A DNA stretch of 18,317 nucleotides, from positions 1 to 18,317 of the forward strand of contig DASWOP010000055.1 in assembly GCA_036404255.1 (NCBI GenBank). Reading direction: 5' to 3'. The translations under genes were made by a program, and so were the position numbers. Under the pieces are notes generated by a model. It ran no database searches and had not been told where the DNA came from. It saw only the letters and a program-made list of their open reading frames with translations. How positions within the stretch are numbered: position 1 is the stretch's first letter; each line of letters begins with the position of its first letter. Source of the stretch: JARLFX01 sp036404255 (GTDB lineage: Bacteria; Acidobacteriota; Terriglobia; Terriglobales; Acidobacteriaceae). Below, one piece after another: positions 1-6,851 of this stretch.

Positions 1-330
1 CATGCGTGGCTGGAGGCGCTGATTCCGCAGCTTGGATGGGTGGGGTTCGATCCGACGAATCACCTGGTGGCTGGGGGACGCCATATCCGGACGGCGATTG
101 GGCGGGATTATGCGGATGTGCCGCCGACGCATGGCATCTTCCGTGGCTCGGCGAATACGGAGCTAACGGTGGCGGTGCGAGTAACTCCGTCTGACACGCC
201 GCCGGAACTGGACCAGGACCTGCCGATTCCCGAAGACTGGTCGATGCTGGTGGAGAAGGCACAGGAGCTGCCGCCTCCGCCACCGCCCGCGCCGAGTGCG
301 TGGCAGCAGGCGCAGCAACAACAGCAGTAG
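1..330 (+). CDS. Transglutaminase-like protein, C-terminal end (5' truncated by window)
   Basis: The reading frame is open from base 1 and ends at TAG 328-330, so only about the last 109 residues are visible. It begins with HAWLE and then has GWVGFDPTN. These match the His- and Asp-containing motifs of the Cys-His-Asp catalytic triad in bacterial transglutaminase-core proteins (COG1305 type); the Cys would lie upstream of the window. The following stretch, from the IRTAIGRDYADVPP segment to about base 200, also fits this family, whose members often process or modify peptides or cyanophycin-like substrates; the actual substrate here is unknown. The tail is low complexity: an acidic/proline region, a run of six prolines near residues 91-96 of the visible part, and a terminal run of glutamines. 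The downstream acyltransferase starts 55 bp later on the same strand, so co-transcription is possible. Confidence 0.8.
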   Translation, partial: HAWLEALIPQLGWVGFDPTNHLVAGGRHIRTAIGRDYADVPPTHGIFRGSANTELTVAVRVTPSDTPPELDQDLPIPEDWSMLVEKAQELPPPPPPAPSAWQQAQQQQQ

Positions 331-385
331 TCGAGAACGCTTTAGGCACCTGATTCGTGTGATATTTTTGCGTTGAGGTAACTCC

Positions 386-1411
386 ATGACGATAACCAGC
401 GAGATTGTGAGTGCGCCCGCTGAACCCATCGCGGGTAAGACGCGGCTGCACCTGGTGGACATCGTCAAGGGAGTTGCGATCGCGCTCGTGGTCTACGGCC
501 ATACTGCCCAGGGCATGACGCACCGGGGATGGTGGACTGGACCGGGGTACGATTTCTCCCGCGCGTTCATCTACAGCTTTCATATGCCGGCGTTTTTCTT
601 TGTCGCGGGACTTTTTCTGCACGGCAGCCTGAACCGCCGCGGATGGAAGCCCTTCGTTACAGAGAAGCTGAAGACAATTCTGTATCCATACGCGCTTTGG
701 TGCTTCATCGGCTTTCTCGCAATCCCGCTGACGTGGTGGGTCCATGCACAGGAGGGTGCGGTCTCTTACGGCCAGCTTGGTAGGGACATTCTGGATGGAA
801 ACGTCAGCTGGTTTCTGTACACGCTGTTCCTTTGTTTTATGCTGGCCCTGCTTACGATCAAGATGCCGAATTGGCTGCGTTTCGTACTCGCCGCGATGGT
901 ATCGATTCTTACGCCAAATATCTATGGCCAGATCGTACTGAAGCTTCCGCATGAGTTTTGTTTTCTGGCGGCGGGGATGTGGGTTGGCGGTTCCATTCAC
1001 CGGGTGCATGAACTAAAACCGGCGGTTGCAGCGATTGGATTCTGCATGCTGATGGCGGTGCAGGCGATGGTGATTCATCTGTACGGCGAGCCGGGGCCTT
1101 ATCTATTTATTCCGCTGGGACTGCTGGGGACTGCAGCGCTGTTCCTGCTGGCACGAGCCCTGGAGCATAGCCGGACGGGAATGCTCCTTATCTGGACGGG
1201 GCAGGCGTCACTAGGAATTTTCCTGTTCAGTGCGTATCTCCAGGTAGGCGTTCGGGAAACGCTCGCGCGTGTGCTGCATACGCATGCCTTCTGGCCGCAA
1301 ATCGTGCTGCCAACGCTGGCGGCTATCCTGATTCCAGCGATTATCTGGCACCGGCAGAAGCAGTGGAAGGTTGCGTGGCTCTTCCGCTGGCCCAACCGTT
1401 CCGCGGCGTAG
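386..1411 (+). CDS. Acyltransferase family 3 integral membrane protein
   Basis: This 341-residue protein is dominated by about ten hydrophobic segments. Near the N terminus it carries LVDIVKGVAIALVVYGHT, the start of the acyltransferase_3 (OafA/YrhL/fucose O-acetylase-like) fold, with the conserved histidine at about residue 39. A second family motif, FHMPAFFFVAGLF, follows at about residues 65-78. Known members move acetyl or other acyl groups across the inner membrane onto sugars of lipopolysaccharide, exopolysaccharide or peptidoglycan; the acceptor here cannot be told. The ATG at 386 is supported by GAGGT about 7 bases upstream. The gene ends 15 bp before the convergent dehydrogenase gene, leaving no room for a classical terminator between them. 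It may share a transcript with the transglutaminase-like gene upstream. Confidence 0.85.
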   Translation: MTITSEIVSAPAEPIAGKTRLHLVDIVKGVAIALVVYGHTAQGMTHRGWWTGPGYDFSRAFIYSFHMPAFFFVAGLFLHGSLNRRGWKPFVTEKLKTILYPYALWCFIGFLAIPLTWWVHAQEGAVSYGQLGRDILDGNVSWFLYTLFLCFMLALLTIKMPNWLRFVLAAMVSILTPNIYGQIVLKLPHEFCFLAAGMWVGGSIHRVHELKPAVAAIGFCMLMAVQAMVIHLYGEPGPYLFIPLGLLGTAALFLLARALEHSRTGMLLIWTGQASLGIFLFSAYLQVGVRETLARVLHTHAFWPQIVLPTLAAILIPAIIWHRQKQWKVAWLFRWPNRSAA

Positions 1412-1426
1412 AGGGCGTGGCGGCAG

Positions 1427-2185
1427 CTATTGCAGCTTCAGCTTTTTGAAGAGGCTCTCAGGGATGAGGCGGACGAGGAACATGATCGGCTGCCAGAACT
1501 TTGGGGTGTAGAGAGTGTCTTTGCGTTTCTCGATAGCTTCGAGAATCTGTGCGCCCACTTTGTCTGGATCAGCAAACTTGTCTTCAAACCGGGCGCCGGC
1601 GATCATGGGCGTGCGGACCGGGCCGGGTTTAATGGTCAGCACGGTTACGCCTTCGCGGTGGATGCGCTGGCGGAGGCCGCTGAAATAGGCCGTGAGGCCT
1701 GCTTTGCTGGCGCAGTAGGTGGTGTTTCTGCTGTAACCGCGCTCGCCGGCGACGGATGAGATGACGGCGAGGACACCGGCACGGCGAGAGACGAAATATT
1801 TCGCCAGCCAGATGCAGAGCGAGATGGTGGAGAGCAGATTGGTCTGCAGCAGAGCTTGCGCGGCAGCAAAATCATCGTCCATTTGGGGCGAGTTGCCCAG
1901 AACACCGTGCGCGAGGAGAGCGACATCGCAGCCTCCGAGGGAGTTAACCGCGTGGGTGAGCAGAGCTGCGTGCTGTGCGGTGTCGTCCAGATCGGCGATG
2001 GCGGTATCGACGAAGGAGGCCCCGCGTGCCTGAAGATCGGCAGCCAGGGAGGCTAGTTTCTCTGGATTGCGGGCGATCAGGAAGAGTTGTGCGCCCTGAG
2101 CTGCCAGCAGACGGCAGACCGGCACGGCCAGACCGGCGGTAGCACCGATAACCAGCACTTTACCGGACTGTATAGAACTGCTCAT
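1427..2185 (-). CDS. Short-chain dehydrogenase/reductase resembling DprE2
   Basis: The frame is open to 2419, but the protein proper starts at the ATG at 2185, giving 252 residues. That start has AAAGGAG seven bases upstream, and the Rossmann motif follows immediately. The cofactor loop is GATAGLA (residues 14-20). A serine pair lies at 143-144, and the catalytic Tyr157 and Lys161 are in YCASK. The region after the active site (KPGPVRTPM) and the C terminus (FWQPIMFLVRLIPESLFKKL) resemble, from memory, mycobacterial DprE2. DprE2 is the NADH-dependent reductase that completes 2'-epimerisation of decaprenylphosphoryl ribose to arabinose. No DprE1-like FAD oxidase is visible in the window, so that specific role is unproven; a general polyprenyl-sugar or ketone reductase is equally possible. 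The gene converges on the acyltransferase and diverges from the mdt operon. Confidence 0.85.
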   Translation of the reverse strand: MSSSIQSGKVLVIGATAGLAVPVCRLLAAQGAQLFLIARNPEKLASLAADLQARGASFVDTAIADLDDTAQHAALLTHAVNSLGGCDVALLAHGVLGNSPQMDDDFAAAQALLQTNLLSTISLCIWLAKYFVSRRAGVLAVISSVAGERGYSRNTTYCASKAGLTAYFSGLRQRIHREGVTVLTIKPGPVRTPMIAGARFEDKFADPDKVGAQILEAIEKRKDTLYTPKFWQPIMFLVRLIPESLFKKLKLQ

Positions 2186-2297
2186 GAAGTGCTCCTTTGC
2201 TGTGTTCAGGCAAGATTCCGGGGGAAATTGACGGGGTTGCCTGCTATTCAGGTTAACGCAACCGGTCTGCATCTTCACGCCAAGTGCAAGTTTGGTT

Positions 2298-2306
2298 TGG
2301 TATACT
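2298..2306 (+). promoter_or_regulatory. Candidate extended -10 promoter element
   Basis: TGG followed by TATACT fits the extended -10 consensus (TGn-TATAAT) with one mismatch in the hexamer. No good -35 hexamer lies 16-18 bp upstream, as is usual for extended -10 promoters. Transcription would start near 2313 and give a leader of about 120 nt before mdtA. It would be a housekeeping promoter alongside the ECF-like site at 2343-2370. Confidence 0.35.
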
Positions 2307-2342
2307 CGGCTTTCGTCGTTACTCCCCCTTGAAGCCGCAACT

Positions 2343-2370
2343 GGAACTTTTTCAGGGAGTAATACGTCTA
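2343..2370 (+). promoter_or_regulatory. Candidate ECF-sigma promoter for the mdtABC operon
   Basis: GGAACTT at 2343-2349 is followed, after 15 bases, by CGTCTA at 2365-2370. This matches the two-part consensus of many group IV (ECF/RpoE-type) sigma factors, a GGAAC/GAACTT -35 and a CGTC/TCTA -10, at the usual spacing. The -35 is trailed by a T-run (CTTTTTC), also common in such promoters. A start near 2377 would leave a 5' leader of about 55 nt that contains a small hairpin (CAGCCC 2392-2397 with GGGCTG 2404-2409). It would tie efflux expression to an envelope or stress signal. No sigma or anti-sigma gene is in the window, so this is sequence-motif evidence only. Confidence 0.5.
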
Positions 2371-2431
2371 TCGTGAAGTAAACCAACCTGTCAGCCCCCC
2401 TGCGGGCTGCACTCTGCAATTTCGAGCCCCT

Positions 2432-3718
2432 ATGCCTTCTGAAGATTTGCGTCCTGACGAATTGCCTTTGGAGATGTCTAACCCGAAGGACGACGCCCCC
2501 GAATTGAAGCGCTCCTCACCCTCGCGTAAATGGATTGTTCTGCTCGTGCTACTCGCGGTGATTGGATTTGTCGCGTGGCGAGTTCACATGAGCCACAAGG
2601 AGACCGCCGAGGCGGCTGCAAAGGCGGCGGCTGCGAGCAACCGGCCCACGCCAGTGCTGGCGGCTGAAGTGCAGCAGCGGACGATGCCGATCTACTACAC
2701 CGCGCTGGGCACAGTGACGGCGTACAACACGGTGACGATTAAATCACGCGTGGATGGGCAGCTGGTCAAGGTGAATTTTGTGGAAGGGCAGCATGTGCGC
2801 AAGGGCCAACTGCTGTTGCAGATCGATCCAGCACCGTACCAGGCAGCGCTGGCACAGGCACAGGGCCAGTATGCGAAGGATGAAGCTGCGGTAAAGAACG
2901 GTAACGCGCAGTCTGCACGCTACACCGCACTCTACCAGGCAGGCGTGGTCTCCAAGGAGAGCGAACAGGCACAGATCTCCACTGCAGGGCAGGCGGAAGG
3001 CGCGCTGAAAGCGGACCTGGCGGCGATCCAGGCGGCGAGGGTGAATCTGGCCTACACGCACATTGTGTCGCCGATTGATGGACAGATTGGCCTGCGGCAG
3101 GTGGATGTGGGCAACATTGTGCATGCATCGGACACAAACGGGCTGGTAGTTGTGACCCAGTTGCAGCCTATCTCCGTAATCTTTACGCTGCCGGAAGAGC
3201 AGTTGCCACCGGTACGCCAGCGGCTGGCGGCAGGGCAGAAGCTGATAGCCGATGCGTATGACCGCGGCAACGTGAATAAACTGGCTGGCGGCACGTTGCT
3301 TACCGTTGACAACCAGATCGACCCCACAACCGGCACGGACAAATTGAAGGCCATCTTCACCAATCAGGACCAGTCCCTGTTTCCCAACCAGTTTGTGAAT
3401 ATCCGCTTGATTCTGGAGCAGAGGCCAAACGTGCTGGTGATTCCGGCGGCGGCACTGCAGAATGCCAGCACGGGAAATTTTGTTTACGTGGTGAGCGACG
3501 ACGGTAAAGGCAACACCGTTGTGAACGCACGACCGATTGTGACCACCGTGACAGAAGGCGCGCTGCTGCTGATTGACAGCGGGTTGCAGGCCGGTGAAAA
3601 AGTGGTAATCGACGGGCAGGAAAAGCTGCGCAATGGCAGCAAGGTCGTGATCAGCGGAGGCGCAGGCAACAGTGGTAGAGGCGCCAAGAGCAGCGCTGCT
3701 CCAGGACAGAAGCAATGA
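2432..3718 (+). CDS. mdtA: RND efflux periplasmic adaptor (membrane fusion protein), MdtA-like
   Basis: This 428-residue adaptor links an inner-membrane RND pump to an outer-membrane channel. A cytoplasmic N terminus is followed by one membrane anchor (about residues 33-50). The first half of the barrel-sandwich (lipoyl-like) domain follows, with SRVDGQLVKVNFVEGQHVRKG at about residues 105-125. Next are an alpha-helical hairpin rich in Ala and Gln (about 135-200) and the second barrel-sandwich half, marked by SPIDGQIGLRQVDVGN. The beta-barrel and membrane-proximal domains come next, and the tail is Gly/Ser/Lys-rich. The ATG at 2432 lacks a good ribosome site; the alternative ATG at 2474 has GGAG too close to be better. 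The stop overlaps the mdtB start (ATGA, 3715-3718), indicating translational coupling. Confidence 0.93.
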   Translation: MPSEDLRPDELPLEMSNPKDDAPELKRSSPSRKWIVLLVLLAVIGFVAWRVHMSHKETAEAAAKAAAASNRPTPVLAAEVQQRTMPIYYTALGTVTAYNTVTIKSRVDGQLVKVNFVEGQHVRKGQLLLQIDPAPYQAALAQAQGQYAKDEAAVKNGNAQSARYTALYQAGVVSKESEQAQISTAGQAEGALKADLAAIQAARVNLAYTHIVSPIDGQIGLRQVDVGNIVHASDTNGLVVVTQLQPISVIFTLPEEQLPPVRQRLAAGQKLIADAYDRGNVNKLAGGTLLTVDNQIDPTTGTDKLKAIFTNQDQSLFPNQFVNIRLILEQRPNVLVIPAAALQNASTGNFVYVVSDDGKGNTVVNARPIVTTVTEGALLLIDSGLQAGEKVVIDGQEKLRNGSKVVISGGAGNSGRGAKSSAAPGQKQ

Positions 3719-6700
3719 GCCCGTCCCGGCCATTTATTCTGCGGCCGGTAGCAACATCGCTGCTGATGGTAGCGATTCTGCTGGCGGGATTCGTCGCCTA
3801 TAAACAACTGCCCGTTTCCGCGCTTCCGCAGGTCGACTACCCGACGATCCAGATCATTACGTTTTATCCTGGCGCAAGCCCGGATGTGATGGTGTCGTCT
3901 GTGACCGCACCGCTGGAACGCCAGCTTGGCCAGATACCGGGCCTGGCACAGATGACCTCCACCAGCTCCGGCGGCGGATCGGTGATCACGCTGCAGTTTT
4001 CACTCTCAGAGAGCATCGATATCGCCGAGCAGGATGTACAGGCGGCGATCAACGCTGCCTACACCTATCTGCCTAAAGACCTGCCGAATCCGCCAGTTTA
4101 TAGCAAGGTGAACCCTGCCGACGCGCCCATCATGACTCTGGCGCTGACCTCTACCTCTCTGCCTCTGAGCCAGGTGGAGGATCTGGCAGACACCGTGCTG
4201 GCACAGAAGATCTCGCAGGTCTCCGGCGTGGGACTGGTCTCCATCAACGGCGGGCAGAAGCCGGCCGTTCGCGTGCAAGCCAACCCAACCGCGCTGGCCA
4301 GCTACAACATGAGCCTGGAAGATCTGCGCTCGGCACTGGGCGCGGCCAACGTGGACCAGGCCAAGGGCAGCTTAAATGGAACGCGGCAGGCCTACATCAT
4401 CGGCGCCAACGACCAGTTACTCTCCAGCGTGGAATACCGCGACGTGATCATCGCTTACCGCAACGGCAACGCGGTGCGGCTGACGGATGTGGCCGATGTG
4501 ATCGACGGCGCGGAGAACGTGAGCCAGGCTGCGTGGATGAACAGAACGCCAGCCATCATCCTGAACATTCAGCGGCAGCCCGGCGCCAACATTATTGGCG
4601 TGGTCAACAGTGTGCAGAAGTTGATCCCGCAGTTGCAGCAGACGCTGCCCTCGTCGGTCTCGCTCACCACGCTGACGGACCGTACTGTCACCATTCGAGC
4701 GTCGGTGAAGGATGTGCAGTTTGAGCTGCTGCTGACCATCGCGCTGGTGGTGATGGTTATCTTCCTGTTTTTGCGGACGCTGGCTGCCACTATCATTCCC
4801 GCTGTCGCGGTGCCGCTCTCCATCGTGGGCACATTCGGCGTGATGTACATGCTCGGCTATTCGCTGAATAACCTCTCGCTGATGGCGCTCACGATCTCCA
4901 CGGGCTTCGTGGTGGACGATGCCATTGTGATGATCGAGAATATCGAGCGCTACCTGGAGATGGGCGATTCGCCGCTGGAGGCAGCGCTGAAGGGCTCGGA
5001 GCAGATCGGGTTCACCATCGTATCGCTGACGGTCTCGCTGATCGCAGTGCTGATCCCGTTGCTCTTCATGGGCGATATTGTGGGCCGGCTCTTCCGCGAG
5101 TTCGCGGTTACGCTTGCGGTCACCATCCTGGTGTCAGCCTTCGTCTCGCTGACGCTGACACCGATGATGTGCGCGAAGCTGCTGCGGCATAAGACGGAAG
5201 CAGAGAAGGGCTGGTTTTACCGCAAGACGGAAGATATCTTCAACAACATCATTGCGAAGTATGCGGTGGGCGTTCGCTGGGTGCTGAAGCATCAGCGCCT
5301 CACGCTGCTGGTCACCGTCGGCACGCTGGTCTTCACCGGCATCCTATTCTGGATCGTGCCCAAGGGCTTTTTCCCGGTGCAGGACACGGGCGTTCTGCTG
5401 GGAATTACCGAGGCGCCGCAGAGTATTTCTTTCTCCGCCATGTCTGCGCGCCAACAGCAACTGGCCGACATCATTCTGCAAGACCCGGATGTTGAGAGCC
5501 TTTCGTCGTTCATCGGCGTGGACGGAACCAATACCACGCTGAACAGCGGGCGCATCCAGATCAACCTGAAGGACCGCGATCACCGCAAGGACGACGCGAC
5601 CGCCATCATGGCGCGACTACAACCGCAGGTGGCACAGATCAACGGCATTCAGTGCTTTCTGCAGCCGCTACAGGACCTGACCGTATCGGATCGCATGAGC
5701 CGCACGCAGTACCAATACTCCATTGAAGACGCCAATGGTCAGGAGCTATCCGACTGGACCGAGCGCATGGTGACCGAGTTCCGCAAGCTGCCGCAACTGC
5801 GCGATGTGGCCAGCGACCAGCAGAACCAAGGGCTCGACGCTCATCTCGTTATCGACCGCGACACTGCATCGCGGCTCGGCATCACGCCGCAGAACGTTGA
5901 CGATACGCTGGATGATGCCTTTGGCCAGCGCCAGGTTTCCACCATCTTTACGCAATTGAACCAGTACCACGTGGTGCTGGAGGTGCAGCCGAAGTTCGCA
6001 CGCAATCCCGACGCGCTGAATAATATTTACGTCGCCAGTTCTCAGGGGACACAGGTACCGCTGTCTGCTTTCACGCACTTTGAAACGCAGCCTACGTCGC
6101 TCGCCATCAATCACGAGGGCCAATTCCCTGCCGTCACGCTTTCCTTCAATACCGCGCCCGGCGTATCGCTGGGCCAGGCGGTGAAGGCCGTGAATGACAA
6201 GGTCAAGCAGATGAATCCGCCGGGCAGCCTGAACTCCAGCTTCCAGGGTTCCGCAGCATCGTTTGAGGCGTCGCTCGCCAACGAGCCGCTGCTTATTCTC
6301 GCCGCGCTGATTACCGTCTACATTGTGCTTGGCGTTCTGTACGAGAGCTACATTCACCCGATTACGATTCTGTCGTCGCTGCCTTCGGCCGGCGTGGGCG
6401 CCATTCTCGCGCTCTACATCACCAAGACCGATATGTCGGTGATTGCACTGATCGGCGTGATCCTGCTGATTGGTATCGTTAAGAAAAATGCCATCATGAT
6501 GATCGATTTTGCGCTTGCCGCTGAACGCGAGCAGGGCAAGACGCCCGAAGAGGCGATCTACGAAGCCTGCCTGCTGCGCTTCCGGCCTATCATGATGACC
6601 ACGATGGCCGCGCTGCTGGGCGCCGTTCCGCTGGCGCTGGGATCAGGCACGGGTTCCGAACTGCGCAGGCCGCTGGGCATCACCATTGTCGGCGGTCTGC

Positions 6701-6840
6701 TTATCTCCCAGGTGCTTACGCTCTTCACCACGCCCGTCGTCTACCTGTTCTTCGATCGCCTCGGGCGCAAGTATTTGCACACGGATGAGCAGCGGCATGA
6801 TGTATCCACCTCCACAACACTCCCCGTGCAGGGCGACTAG
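3715..6840 (+). CDS. mdtB: RND multidrug efflux permease, MdtB-like
   Basis: At 1041 residues this has the standard length of a hydrophobe/amphiphile efflux-1 RND pump: twelve membrane helices and two large periplasmic loops. The N terminus (RPVATSLLMVAILLAGFVAYK) and the loop following it (PGASPDVM, APLERQ, QAAINAA, KVNPADAPIM) closely match E. coli MdtB. The TM4 proton-relay pair is present in FVVDDA (Asp401, Asp402). The TM10 lysine is in VKKNAIMM (Lys924). Proton-motive force therefore probably drives substrate export. In E. coli MdtB pairs with MdtC in a B2C heterotrimer that exports bile salts, novobiocin and similar compounds; conservation of both paralogues here suggests the same assembly. 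It overlaps mdtA by 4 bp and is followed by mdtC after 11 bp. Confidence 0.95.
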   Translation: MSPSRPFILRPVATSLLMVAILLAGFVAYKQLPVSALPQVDYPTIQIITFYPGASPDVMVSSVTAPLERQLGQIPGLAQMTSTSSGGGSVITLQFSLSESIDIAEQDVQAAINAAYTYLPKDLPNPPVYSKVNPADAPIMTLALTSTSLPLSQVEDLADTVLAQKISQVSGVGLVSINGGQKPAVRVQANPTALASYNMSLEDLRSALGAANVDQAKGSLNGTRQAYIIGANDQLLSSVEYRDVIIAYRNGNAVRLTDVADVIDGAENVSQAAWMNRTPAIILNIQRQPGANIIGVVNSVQKLIPQLQQTLPSSVSLTTLTDRTVTIRASVKDVQFELLLTIALVVMVIFLFLRTLAATIIPAVAVPLSIVGTFGVMYMLGYSLNNLSLMALTISTGFVVDDAIVMIENIERYLEMGDSPLEAALKGSEQIGFTIVSLTVSLIAVLIPLLFMGDIVGRLFREFAVTLAVTILVSAFVSLTLTPMMCAKLLRHKTEAEKGWFYRKTEDIFNNIIAKYAVGVRWVLKHQRLTLLVTVGTLVFTGILFWIVPKGFFPVQDTGVLLGITEAPQSISFSAMSARQQQLADIILQDPDVESLSSFIGVDGTNTTLNSGRIQINLKDRDHRKDDATAIMARLQPQVAQINGIQCFLQPLQDLTVSDRMSRTQYQYSIEDANGQELSDWTERMVTEFRKLPQLRDVASDQQNQGLDAHLVIDRDTASRLGITPQNVDDTLDDAFGQRQVSTIFTQLNQYHVVLEVQPKFARNPDALNNIYVASSQGTQVPLSAFTHFETQPTSLAINHEGQFPAVTLSFNTAPGVSLGQAVKAVNDKVKQMNPPGSLNSSFQGSAASFEASLANEPLLILAALITVYIVLGVLYESYIHPITILSSLPSAGVGAILALYITKTDMSVIALIGVILLIGIVKKNAIMMIDFALAAEREQGKTPEEAIYEACLLRFRPIMMTTMAALLGAVPLALGSGTGSELRRPLGITIVGGLLISQVLTLFTTPVVYLFFDRLGRKYLHTDEQRHDVSTSTTLPVQGD

Positions 6841-6851
6841 GCGAGACGCTG

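Noticed and set aside
340..368. Possible promoter (TG-A-TATTTT) before the acyltransferase gene
   Set aside because: The start site it implies would fall in the ribosome site, and there is no good -35; read-through from the upstream gene is more likely.
1437..1452. Hairpin CTTCA...TGAAG near the acyltransferase/dehydrogenase junction as a terminator
   Set aside because: Only five base pairs and located within the dehydrogenase coding sequence; too weak to call.
2186..2419. N-terminal extension of the dehydrogenase to an upstream ATG at 2419
   Set aside because: The extension has no homology-like features, overlaps the promoter region of the mdt operon, and the ATG at 2185 has an excellent ribosome site.
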